64,000 nucleotides of DNA. Source: Alternaria dauci. Lineage: Eukaryota > Ascomycota > Dothideomycetes > Pleosporales > Pleosporaceae. A program made the position numbers and the translations under genes. Numbering within the stretch: position 1 is the first letter of the stretch; each line of letters opens with the position of its first letter. The DNA is taken from assembly GCF_042100115.1 (NCBI RefSeq), contig NC_091272.1, positions 5,704,001-5,768,000 of the forward strand. Direction: 5' to 3'. Under the pieces are notes generated by a model. It was given only the letters and a program-made list of their open reading frames with translations. It was not told the DNA's origin and did no database searches. This document shows positions 21,488 to 31,756 of this stretch, in pieces.

Positions 21488-24214
21488 TTAGCCTCCCGCA
21501 GTCGCGGTCCTGAGCGCAACACCCACACTGACGGCACTGTCACTTCGCGTCCTGCTGTGTTGATTTGTGTTGGTGGTCGAGTGTCTCTTCCCCTTGCGGA
21601 CCGCAGTGCGTTGGCGTACATTGTTGCCGGTCTTCCGTTCAGGTCCGCTGACCACCCGGGCATTGGGCAAGACTGCATCGACGTCCATTTCCTTCGTGTC
21701 TGTGCGAGGGCTTTCCTTCTTCGACCGCCTCTGCGCGTTGCCTGCGTGATCGCCCTTGCCGATGCAAGTGTTCTCGGTAGCTGCAGTGTGTGTCGACTTC
21801 CCCGCGCCATCGAATGGCTGGCAAAAGCAGATTCGTAGAATGTGTCCGGCAAGCGGACCGAGGACTCCTACATCGCGTCTGTCTGTAGTTTGGCGGGAGT
21901 GAATCCGCTTCGTCCTGGCAGCAGTGGTATCCCCATCTGTGCGATTAGGCATGCAGACGTAGGCAGTTGCTGCGGCTCTACGGCTGGGAGCCTTTCGCTT
22001 GCGAAGGACCCGTCCTTTTCCTGACGATGTGCAGATTGCAAGAATAGCCGTGATTAGTCGAGCTCTGTGGAATCTCGCCTCGTACTTGAGATCTTCGGCG
22101 TAAGACCGAGCCGACTTGCGTCGACTATATTGTGGGCGTGACCTGTTCTTTTCGTACGAGTGACGCGGTTTGGGGTAAGGCGTAAGACTTTCGGTCCGCA
22201 CTATCCCGTCACAGCCGTGGACTGATGGAGCAGGCACAATGAAGGATTTTGTGGAGCTGACTGTAGAGTCGATCTGTGACTGCTCAGGACGTCTGTAGTT
22301 GTGATGGAAGCGCAGGTGCGCAGGGAGCGAAGCTGACGATGCGGGTGGCGTGGTCATTGGCCTCAAAAAGGGCCTTGGAGGCGGCAGCCATGTCGTTGTG
22401 GGAAAGGCACTATAGGTTGCGGATGTGGTTCTGTGATCGCAGTGCGATGTGGTTGCAATGGGCGAGCCGCTAAGGTCTGAAGCGCTCGTTGCACCAGGCG
22501 TTGAGCTGCCTTCTGGTTGGATCAGATTGCCCGATGGCGAGAAGAAGGAAATCTTGGGTGTGTCGTAGTTTGGGCGAACAATACCGGATGCTGCAGCTAT
22601 TGGTAGTAAAGATGTCAACGCAGATGAGGTGATTGAGCAACGCGGGGGTACCGCTTCAGGAACTTGATTCGTATCAGGGGGAGACTCGGAAATTGAAGCT
22701 TGCCTTTCCAGCTCAGCCATTTGTGGTGTAAACCATACCGGTGCAATAGGTGAGGGCGAACGCGAGAGGCGCACTGGATGAGAAAAGTCGTGCTGAAGGT
22801 CAAGATCGACGCCCACCACTGTTCCCGAGTAGGATGTGGACATGGTACTACAGAAACTCGTGTTTCGACTAGCCTCCCTCGCACGTTCATGCTCTGTTAG
22901 CGAATGGCTGTTGTTACTCGAAGTGGAGACGCGACAGAACGTGGGTCCAGCTGAGACTGTGTTCCTGCTTTCGTTTGAGAGTGTTGGCGCTTCAGCACTA
23001 CAGCCTCCGTGTGCTCCATCGCGTGGTTCTGGGTGCACAAGACGCACAGAAGAGGAGCGTTCGCGTGAACGAGGTACAGCCGAAGATGGTGGTAGTTGCG
23101 CTACGACCGCAAGCGTACTTTGCGAATCCGGTGGATACGGTTTGGTAACAAGTAAAGAAGAAATTGCATGAGCTGAAGATCCGGGGTCTACCATGAAAAT
23201 CTGCTCACTTCTGGTCTGATCCTCGGGAACCAATAGCCTAGTTGCGCTCAGGGAATGAGATGCATTAGGCATACAATATGGCGTGTCAAGTCTATCATCG
23301 CTTGGTTGAGACATGTCAGAGGCGGGTAAATGGCTGTGCGGGCTATCCTCGCTCGTCTTTGGCCGGTCGTCGTGGTGCTCAACGAGCGATGCCTGCGTCG
23401 AGGACGATCTTGACAGGGTTCTTGAGGCAGCTCGAACGTTATGTACGACGCCACGAAAGAAGCTTTTCGCATCCCTGGCGTTTGCTTCGGGGTCTTTCCT
23501 GCTGATCTGATATGCTGTAGACTGCGAAGGCTGGGTAGTGCTCAACGCATCTTGTATAGCGGCATGATTAGCCTGAGGAGAGATCCCGGGACCCTTGCAC
23601 AGAGGCGCATCGTACGCTTTGCTTGGAACATCCAGCACGTGCTCAGGCGAAGCGTTTTCTGTGACGCGCAGGAGGTTACGATGATCTGAAATATGGGAAA
23701 GTGTGCTTGGGGCGCGGCTTGGTGAAGTATTTTCCACCACACGCAGCGAGGGTAAGCGGCCGACGCTGAGGAAGGAGCCATGGGAGTTTAGCGTCGAATA
23801 GGAACCCTGCTCCGCGATAGTTGCCAAGGGCGCCCCATTGGACCGATTTGCGAGCCGGACGGCAAGATTGTAGGGAACGGCTCGAGCTCTGGACTGTTGT
23901 TGGTAGTCCAAATCATGCTGCATGTCTCCAGCCCCGGACATGTCATGGCAGGTGTAACCATCGTGAGATTGTGCGACGCAAGGTCTGTCGCCCCCTTGTG
24001 CTTGCGATTGCGGTCGTAGGTGCGACGAGCTCGTATCGGCGAAAGCCTTGTAATAGGCGAAAGGATCTGGATGCGAGGCATGAATCGATCGGGACGGCGG
24101 ATCAGCATTCGCTCCGAACAGATCTGATGCAGCTGGAACATATGCGGGTTCCTGGCGGTCGCTGCAATCCAGCGAATTGGCGTTACGGGGATGTGCGATA
24201 GGCATCATGCTCAT
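21488..24214 (-). CDS. Ser/Thr/Pro-rich protein of unknown function, 908 aa
   Basis: One long open frame from ATG 24214. I do not recognise a family. The N-terminal 700 residues are low-complexity, rich in Ser, Pro, Thr and His, and probably disordered. A short duplicated motif occurs at residues 157-165 (LRVVENTSP) and 182-190 (LRVTENASP). The region around residues 735-755 (ARLITAILAICTSS) is the only hydrophobic stretch. The last 150 residues are strongly basic (Arg, Lys) and Thr-rich, which could mean nucleic-acid binding or an unspliced intron. The uninterrupted length argues for selection. The exact 3' end is uncertain, because shifted frames over the last 400 bases are also open. Confidence 0.6.
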   Translation of the reverse strand: MSMMPIAHPRNANSLDCSDRQEPAYVPAASDLFGANADPPSRSIHASHPDPFAYYKAFADTSSSHLRPQSQAQGGDRPCVAQSHDGYTCHDMSGAGDMQHDLDYQQQSRARAVPYNLAVRLANRSNGAPLATIAEQGSYSTLNSHGSFLSVGRLPSLRVVENTSPSRAPSTLSHISDHRNLLRVTENASPEHVLDVPSKAYDAPLCKGPGISPQANHAAIQDALSTTQPSQSTAYQISRKDPEANARDAKSFFRGVVHNVRAASRTLSRSSSTQASLVEHHDDRPKTSEDSPHSHLPASDMSQPSDDRLDTPYCMPNASHSLSATRLLVPEDQTRSEQIFMVDPGSSAHAISSLLVTKPYPPDSQSTLAVVAQLPPSSAVPRSRERSSSVRLVHPEPRDGAHGGCSAEAPTLSNESRNTVSAGPTFCRVSTSSNNSHSLTEHERAREASRNTSFCSTMSTSYSGTVVGVDLDLQHDFSHPVRLSRSPSPIAPVWFTPQMAELERQASISESPPDTNQVPEAVPPRCSITSSALTSLLPIAAASGIVRPNYDTPKISFFSPSGNLIQPEGSSTPGATSASDLSGSPIATTSHCDHRTTSATYSAFPTTTWLPPPRPFLRPMTTPPASSASLPAHLRFHHNYRRPEQSQIDSTVSSTKSFIVPAPSVHGCDGIVRTESLTPYPKPRHSYEKNRSRPQYSRRKSARSYAEDLKYEARFHRARLITAILAICTSSGKGRVLRKRKAPSRRAAATAYVCMPNRTDGDTTAARTKRIHSRQTTDRRDVGVLGPLAGHILRICFCQPFDGAGKSTHTAATENTCIGKGDHAGNAQRRSKKESPRTDTKEMDVDAVLPNARVVSGPERKTGNNVRQRTAVRKGKRHSTTNTNQHSRTRSDSAVSVGVALRTATAGG

Positions 24215-27092
24215 ATCATGTCATGGATACATTGCCAAAGATGAGATCCGATCGATGCTAGATCATACCGGTAATGTACAGGAGGGTGGGACCCTGCTGA
24301 TAGTAGCAACTTTGTTTGAGCGGCGCAGGCATCCTAAGAAGCAGCAGACGTCCCACAACGCCCTGTCCGAGGTTGTTTGATTTAGGCAGGAGCTTCCGCG
24401 ACTTGCTCCTACGCAATCCCTCTATCGTATCTCGTGGCTGCTCAGTCACCATTCGGAGATGGCGGACGAGTGTCATCATCAAGGGCCAAGTCTCGCCGGA
24501 TCAAGCCTTCCAAGTCGTATGACCACCACAGTACGCCTAAGACGTAGGTCCAGCTTCCAGGCGATACTCGATGCGACGACATGTGAACGGCCATCCAATC
24601 AAAATGCTCCTTGCACCCAGCTCGGAAGCCCGCAAGTTTCCTGGCTCCAGTAATGATTTGCAAAAGCAAGACTGCCTTCCTCTTGACCCTTCGTCGGACC
24701 CTTCCGCAAATGCGTCGCTTTTTGTTTGTTTGCCGTGGCTGCTCCCGCATCTTCGCAGAGATTAGGCCCCAGCCCTCCTTGTCCGCCATTAGTGCCGCCG
24801 CGAGGTCATAACCCATATCTGTCGGTAAAGCGCGCCATCCAACAATGAATGCATATAATCAACACTGGGCAATAGGATCTTGAGATCATCTCTAGAGTTC
24901 CGGAGTTGACCAAGATTGGAATGGCTGTCCCTGCAAAGCTACCTTTTAGTAGGTTGCGCGTTCAGGACCTAGCGTACACCGGCAAAACCAACCGAACCCT
25001 TTCGAGGAACTGGCCACGGGAACAAGTGGGTCGCTCCACTTGTGATGTATACAGCCCGTCTCCGAAGGAACAAAACGGTCTCTTCCCTCTAGGCTCGCCT
25101 GGAGCGTCTAGGTGACTGACTAGCTTGACGCGGTACCCACAGAGACCATAGAACTTAGCGCTGCGGCAGCAGTACACGTTGGCCAGGTTCACTTTGGAAA
25201 GCCCAGCGTATCAGGACGGTGATAGTGATGAAGTCAAGTGCCGAGCACATGTGGTTGTTCGCACATGCTCTCCTCCCTGTAGCTTCACATTCCTTCAACA
25301 GCTCTGGTCAATGATTCGGGCAATCCAACGATGGCCTGGTAAAACTTGGCTGCAGGATTACCCATCACCTTACGTTGTTTCCTACTCTTAAGAGTGATTG
25401 CACTAGTAGATTGGGTGTAGTGACGCTGCAGAAGCCACCTATCACCGCTGGAATGAAATCTGAGTGTCGAAATGTCAGCTTCGAGTGTATTCAGTGGGTG
25501 TGACATGTACTAAACATACCAAAAATAGAATCGGGGTGCTCTCTTGTACATCGAGCTAGTAGCCAGCAACAGAATCCTGCGCAAGGGGCAGCTTCTTGAG
25601 GTATCTGACCGGTGCCAAACTTCGGTAGGTTCACTTTACGGGGTAGCTGGGAAACAACCGTGCGCTGACGCTGGGTTATCGTTTTTACACTGGTTTGGTT
25701 AAGACTAGGGATGGGTGGAACTAGCCGGCATGGCGAGATCTTCGATTGCTTCTGGAAGTTGCTGAATTTGCTGAATTTGCCGTATGCTCGACGCACATGA
25801 ATCGCCCCCCAAAATTGCATACCTTGAGTCTCGCACAGACGATAGTAAGGTTACTCCCATCAGTCAACTTGGTATCGCTGCAACGGTTTGGACGCCTCAC
25901 CCGTGACTGTTCTTTGGCCATGTTAAACGCCCTGGACTTGGTTTCATTAGTTGCTTGAAAGCGCTACCCGTTGATCTAGAATTGACGAAGATCCCTACCT
26001 TGTCTGGCTGGGTACGGCTGAGGCGCCCTTTTCGCCCGCAGGGGTTTGGAGTTTAGACATGCTGCAAGTGAAACACTATTTGGCTCTCTCAAACAGGCTG
26101 TGGTTTGCTGATCTGTACATATGAACTGACGCATCAGCCCCATGCAAAGACATGACTCAGCTCGGGCCGTGTTGTCTTGAACCCACGCATTGTCTCCGAT
26201 AACATCCAGTTTCGAGGGATGTGGACCTGATCCAGCGTCAGCGGTTTGTAGGTGCTAATCATGACGAGCCGAAATCCGCTGATTGCACTGAAAACGCCAT
26301 GCGGTGAGCCGTTGCATCATGCATTTCGCTTGTGGCTACTATACGTTGGACCCGAAAAGTTTTATATGCAGTCATCTCTCTCCCAGTAGTAGATGCCTGT
26401 CGTACTCATATCTGGCCAGCGCTCAAGTCCGTCCAACTGGGCTTCGGGACTGCATTAGGTCTTGGACTTAGCGGCCCGATCATCGCATTGCAGATGTTGT
26501 TTTGTTCGTCAGGCTAGGAAAAGCTACCGCCAATCTAGCTAGCGCCAACAGGACGGTATGATGATGTGGAGAGATCTACTGGCCAGTGTGAAGGCGCTGC
26601 ACATCCCACGGATCTGGAGCGACGTCCTTGCGGCAAATCAGGGCAACAGCTTCCAACGCATATACCCCCCGTCGCTGCACATTGGAATACGCGAGAGCCA
26701 GGTGATACACCCCATCCACATCGATAGATCGGTGTTGACCAAGATGACACCCAGGATTCGCTAGCTGCATATGAAGCCACTTTTAAGGAATGGTGCCTCG
26801 GCTAGAAGAATAATCGTGGTATTAATCGATATCCTTCAGATGGCATCTGAGTTATCTCGTGCTGTGGCGTATGCGCCGTGTCACAGCGGGATGGGACGAC
26901 AATGGTTCTTTGCTGTCACATGACGGCGACTCCAGAAGATCTGCCGTCTTCCAAGGATCTCGAGTTGAGATATAAAGACAGAGGGAGTATGGCCCGGTTT
27001 GTCTCATACCAGGTCGGATCTGTCCAAGGCTTATCAGTCACGTTTGTACTGTCGGTGTGATACACGATCCTTTTAGGGAACGTCGCCTGAAC
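24215..27092. other. Gene-poor stretch, 2.9 kb
   Basis: No gene that I can support. A 124-codon minus-strand frame at 24442-24816 begins with ATG but shows no family signature. Near 25750-25785 there is a small tandem repeat (TTGCTGAATTTGCTGAATTTGC). I see no terminal repeats, transposase motifs or strongly skewed base composition. Confidence 0.4.
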
Positions 27093-27725
27093 ATGAGCCT
27101 GGGACCTCTTCCCCAAAGCGCCGACAAGAGTGCCATCTGCGCTCGACTTGGGCTGAACGAACGTACGCACAAATTACTGCTTGTAAGTCGCAACCGAACG
27201 TTCGAAAACTCTCCGCTGACCCTTGCATCACCTATAGAACGAAGCTGTGGTTGCTCGCAACGCTTTGAGCTCGAATTACTACAGCCTGACCGAGCAGTCC
27301 AGGGCCAGCCCTTCCGTGGCAGAGCCTTATAGATGGGACGAGATATCGGAAACTGCAAAGCACTCGCAGATTCAAACCGTGGTCCGTAATGCGTGCGCCG
27401 AGACGAAACCGTATTATGACATGGGCCGTTACTTCCTGCATGTCAATGAAGAGAACTGGGTTGCGAGATGGTACCTCTGGCACAGCTTCCGCTACAGGTA
27501 TGTCGACAAAGGCCGTGATGCGAAATAGAACAACGCTCATTGTCTATACAGGGATAACCGACCGAGGGAAAGGACCGCGCCAAGCGAAGTTAGCTCAGAT
27601 AACGGCAGTAAGTGTGTTGCGCTCTTCCAAAGGGATCCGCAACTTCAAACTCGGGTCGCACCCGCTGACAGACGGTAGGAACGCAGCTGTATTATGATCC
27701 AGCGCGCGACTATTATCGAGGGTAA
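27093..27725 (+). CDS. Small four-exon hypothetical protein, 150 aa
   Basis: Built from splice signals: exons 27093-27182, 27238-27497, 27552-27607 and 27679-27725. The introns are 55, 54 and 71 nt. Donors are GTAAGT, GTATGT and GTAAGT; a CTGAC branch site lies a few bases before the last acceptor. The frame closes at 150 aa. The protein is soluble and starts MSLGPLPQSADKSAICARLG. It has a Trp/Tyr-rich core: YRWDEISETAKHSQIQTVV, TKPYYDMGRYF, then EENWVARWYLWHSFRYRDN, and it ends YYDPARDYYRG. I know of similar short fungal proteins sharing a W-x-A-R-W core, but cannot name a function. It is the only gene in a 4.7-kb gene-poor block. If the third intron is kept, the tail differs and ends at 27678. 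Confidence 0.6.
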
Positions 27726-28942
27726 CCGACGCGAACCTTCTGTTCGTGGCTGTAGTGACTTCCAACGACAGAAGCATTGCTATCTGCGACGGCATCTCTT
27801 GTTGTAGATGTTGAGAGTGTCTCGCAGGTGCTGCTCATGTTGGACGATGTAGGTGTTGTGATTTCGGTTTACTCAGAGGATTCATATGCTCCGGTGTATG
27901 CTTGTCCTTCTCTTTCGGTTTTTAGTACTTGAAAAAGACTCCCATTCGATATTTCGGTATACTCAATCTCCACAAACGTTCATTCCGATTTCGGTTGCTG
28001 TTGGTTGCAGTGGCTCCTGCCTCTCAGAGATTGATGACGACCCCTTCCATTGTTTCTCGTAATCCCTTCACACACGTGGTGTCTTCTCATCACGAGTCTG
28101 TCTCTTGGGCGTTTACGGTCCAGCTGCGCCAGACAACGGAATGGTATGAAGTAAAGGTGAGGTTCCTCAAAGAATATGTCCACGGTGGGATTACGGAATA
28201 AGTGGGGCGAGATTCTGGGTCAGGGGTCCAATGCCGAAGCAGTCCGAGCTACCTAGTGGGAAGCTGTTTGTTTGGGCAGGCGCCATGGGCCACCAAATCC
28301 GTGCTCTTGTGAAGAGGATGCGCGATCAAGACCGAGGAAGCACAATATAGCAGAGGCCGGATTTAACGACCATCTACAAAGAGGTAGAGAATCCGAAGCG
28401 TCTCGGCATTTTCAAGTCTGTAAACCTAATTGAGAATTGATCTTACCCATAGTCTGTAGTCTGTAGCTTCACTGACCGTGATCCCAGTAATGGCTGGCTA
28501 TTTTCGTGCAACCCGTGTAGATCATGACAAGTTCGCGCAGTAGCCGACGTAGATGGCTGTTAGGTCGACATTGGCATTCCCAACATCACTTGAGCCGCAG
28601 ACGGTATTTGTCAGATGGACTGTCTTTACTAGGATCCCAGAACAAGATTCTTATGAACTTTGTGGGAATCCAAATACATCATGTACTAATATTGATTATG
28701 GGGGTACTGGCGCATTGCGACAGCCATCATTTGGAATACTTGACACCACCAGCGATCAAATTTCATGACATTTAACCGCGGAAGCAAATGTGCTTTGGGA
28801 AAGCATATGTAAGTCGACGGATGGCTAACGGTGTCGACGGAAACACGCAGTTGATCGACACCAGCCCAGATTTTCCCAACGCCTTCGCTATGCAGAAATA
28901 GAAAGATTTGCAACCTTCAATAGGTACAGCCTGTGGATGTGG
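27726..28942. other. Intergenic, no gene recognised
   Basis: A 1.2-kb spacer. A 71-codon plus-strand frame near 28553-28768 is Cys-poor and resembles nothing known. A short direct repeat AGTCTGTAGTCTGTAG lies near 28450-28470. The right end contains the 3' region of the Tfb1 gene. Confidence 0.4.
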
Positions 28943-30955
28943 TCAAACAGCTGCGTTTGCCGTGCTGCGTGCGACTTGTTCTTGGAGAGCCTTCTGGTAC
29001 TGACTCCGCGCGGCGTCGATCGCTCGGATCAAGGGGTCCACGATCTGGTTGACAGCCTTTGCCCCTCCTCTGATGGCCTCGGGATCGAACTTCCTCTTCT
29101 TCCTCTCTCGCTGGTTAGCAAACTCATTTTCTTTGCGGGCATGCTCAATCCTGGCTGCGCGGTCTGCCTCTGCCATATTAGCCACCGCCTTGATACGATC
29201 GAGCGACTTGTCTAACGTCTCGATAAGACGCGCAACCTCGTTGGCGCGGTCGGGGTCTCCTGAGTAGAACACAGACCAGAAGTAGTGCAGAAACTCGACC
29301 GTCGTATTGTGAGTCATGGTGAGGTTGTCAAGAACAGCTTCGGAGACATGGAGCTCCTTTGCTCGCTCGCTTGTAGGGATAGACTTGGACGATGAGTAGT
29401 CGTCGTTGTGCAAATGTCGCTTCTTGACAGCCGCCGTAATCTGCGAAGAGGCTGCGATTCGCGCGGATTTGCTGCCAACCTTTGTCTTCTTTGGAGCAGA
29501 CTCCTCTTCGTCGCTACTACTCTCATCGTTGATGTCAATCATCGAGTGAAGATCAACGCTCGAGACCTGGCCGTCGTCACTGCCAAACTTGCGAAAATCC
29601 TGCTGCAATGTCGAGAGAGCCTGTGCCGGAGTACGTTTCGTGTAGGTTGCAGCACTGGTCGAGGTATGCACGCTCTGGCCAGCGGAGAAGAAGCGGCTCT
29701 GATCCTGTACCCGGAGAACGACTCTGTTGTCGTCATCTGCACGCTGCAGATCCCGTAACTGCAGCTCCTTGTATGTCTCTTCGTCTACCCCGGCGGGTCC
29801 ATGCCGACTTGAGTCTGAGGGTGGCACTTCCTTCATCATCTTCTCGCTCATGCGATTCAAGACTCGGAGGATGGGCGCTTTCTCGTAATTGGTTGGGTTC
29901 ATGGTGAAGTCGGGCCGGTTGCCTTGTTTCTGGCTGTGGTTGTTTTCATTCGCTTCGATGTTGATGAAGTTGGGAATCGAGGCGGCGAGCAGATCCTGGT
30001 TGTCTGTGGTCTCGTCATAAGTCAGGTATTTGTCGAGCTTGGGATCAAGCACGTCCTTGTCCTGGATGCGCTCTCCCTTGAGCTTCTTCATCAAGCGACT
30101 GTGAAAGAATCTCTCCCAAAAGTCACTCTCGCTCAGCTGGGGTACATTCTCGTTGTAAGCCTTTTGCACAATCGGATGCTGTCTGAACAATAGCTCAATC
30201 TGCTCTTTTGTCAAGCTCAGCATGAGCGTGCCGTTTACCGACTTGGACTTGATGACGGAAAGCACGTTGTAGGTTCCGGTAGCCTGCGATCTTTCCGTTG
30301 CGTGTGATCTCAACATGTGCACGCGAGTCGACCAGAATTGCATAGAGAATTGCAAGACGGAAACGGAGTCAGGCTTCTCCGCGAGCGCTCGGTCGAAGCG
30401 TTGTCGAAGTGCTGGGCTCGAATTGAGTAGCGACATCTGGAGCGACGTATCTGCGAGCAGCTTCGCATCGTCATAGTTTTCTTCGTTGTCTTTGCCGCCA
30501 GCTGTCACGGTTTGAGCCATGGCCATGGCAGCTGATGCGCCGCCGTCGCCTCCCTCTCCAGCACCGGCAGCAGGAGCCGGAGAGGGGGCAACCTGTTGCT
30601 TGGAGGCCTCGATCCATTTGCGCAATAGACCGGTCATGTTCTGCTGGTCGTCGCGAGCGGTGGCGGAGGTAAAGGTGAGGGTATGGTTCCCGGCTTGTGG
30701 AGCGGGCTCCGGTACAACGATCTTGATGGAGGCTTTTGCAGAGGTCGCGGGTGTCTGTTGGAGGTCTATGTAGCGTCAGCCATGTGCACGTGTGTTGACA
30801 TGAAGTTCAAACATACTTCCAATATCTGCTATGGCTATGGACAGCGGAGCATGTGCGTTGCTGCCCGCCGTCGACTTCCACGACACCGTCTTGCCATCAG
30901 CAGAAACAGAGACTCTGCCATCCTGCTTCTTGTACTGGGCAGCAGCGTCGGCCAT
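28943..30955 (-). CDS. tfb1: TFIIH core subunit Tfb1 (p62)
   Basis: Subunit of general transcription and DNA-repair factor TFIIH in the nucleus. Exons 30955-30817 and 30765-28943, joined by a 51-nt intron (GTATGT...CATAG); 653 aa, close to the family norm. The N-terminal PH-like domain spans about residues 1-105 (KKQDGRVSVSADGKTVSWKS, then SIKIVVPEPA and NHTLTFTSATARDDQQNM). BSD1 lies near residue 190 (LQFSMQFWSTRVHML). BSD2 is near residues 230-280 (LTKEQIELLFRQHP, ESDFWERFFHSRLMKKLKGE). A helical C-terminal region contains FLHYFWSVFYSG and VARLIETLDKSLDRIKAVAN. The low-complexity Ala/Gly insert after the PH domain is common in fungi. Confidence 0.95.
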
Positions 30956-31756
30956 GTTGGTCGAGGGGAGATGGGTCGCGGCGATCAGTGATGCCTCAAG
31001 GCTGACGCGAAGGCGGCGGTACTAGCCAGTCACGGCTTCCCCAGATTCACGCGCTGCACGTGACTACGCATCACCCATCGCCCAGACAGGCATCCATGAG
31101 CCATGGCTACCCCCCGCCGTAGTCGCCACGCGGCTTAAAAGTTTATTCGGAGCTCAGGAGGGTGCGGCGACTACAGCAACCAAACGCACACCACTCCCCA
31201 ATCCTGCTCTCGCCGCACCAGGGCGTCTTTGCAAGAAACACAGCCCGCATCAGCCAAGAGAGGCAATACACCTCAGGCGCAGCGGATATGTATCCGTGCC
31301 TCCCAACGTCAGAGGCTGTCTCCTCGTGCAAAGCTGCAGCGGGCACCACTCCCGCGTTACATAAGGCCTGCGCTGCTATTGGCTGGGCTTGCGAGAACAT
31401 GCAACGAGGCTTTGGTTCGTCGTGTGCAGTACCGCTGCGGCCAGCGCAGCATGGCTCACGGCCGGCAGATGCAGCGTACCAGAGGCGCGAGAGTGCTACG
31501 CGACCATGAGCTGAATGTTTCAGGACTCGAAGCCAGGCGTGGGCTGTGTCGTGTTTGAGGCATTTGGCGTGGTGGCCGCTCGGAAGTGCGCTCGATCCAT
31601 GATAATAGCGCGCTAGGCCGGAACACGGGGCCTTCGCATGTGCTGGGCTGCGTCAACTTCTACTGCACATTGCTACTGCAGAAGCATTCTTCTGTCTACC
31701 GCCGTCCGCTTGGATGCCACCCCTCCCCACCTCCGCTTTGTTATTCTAATCCCGTC
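30956..31756. promoter_or_regulatory. Divergent spacer, tfb1 / 2-oxoglutarate dehydrogenase
   Basis: An 801-bp spacer between two start codons pointing apart, so both promoters lie here. Pyrimidine-rich sequence precedes ATG 31757. No gene is supported. Confidence 0.5.

Noticed and set aside
24442..24816. 124-codon minus-strand frame upstream of the Ser-rich gene
   Set aside because: It has an ATG and a basic stretch but no recognisable domain or splice partner; could be the promoter of the Ser-rich gene.
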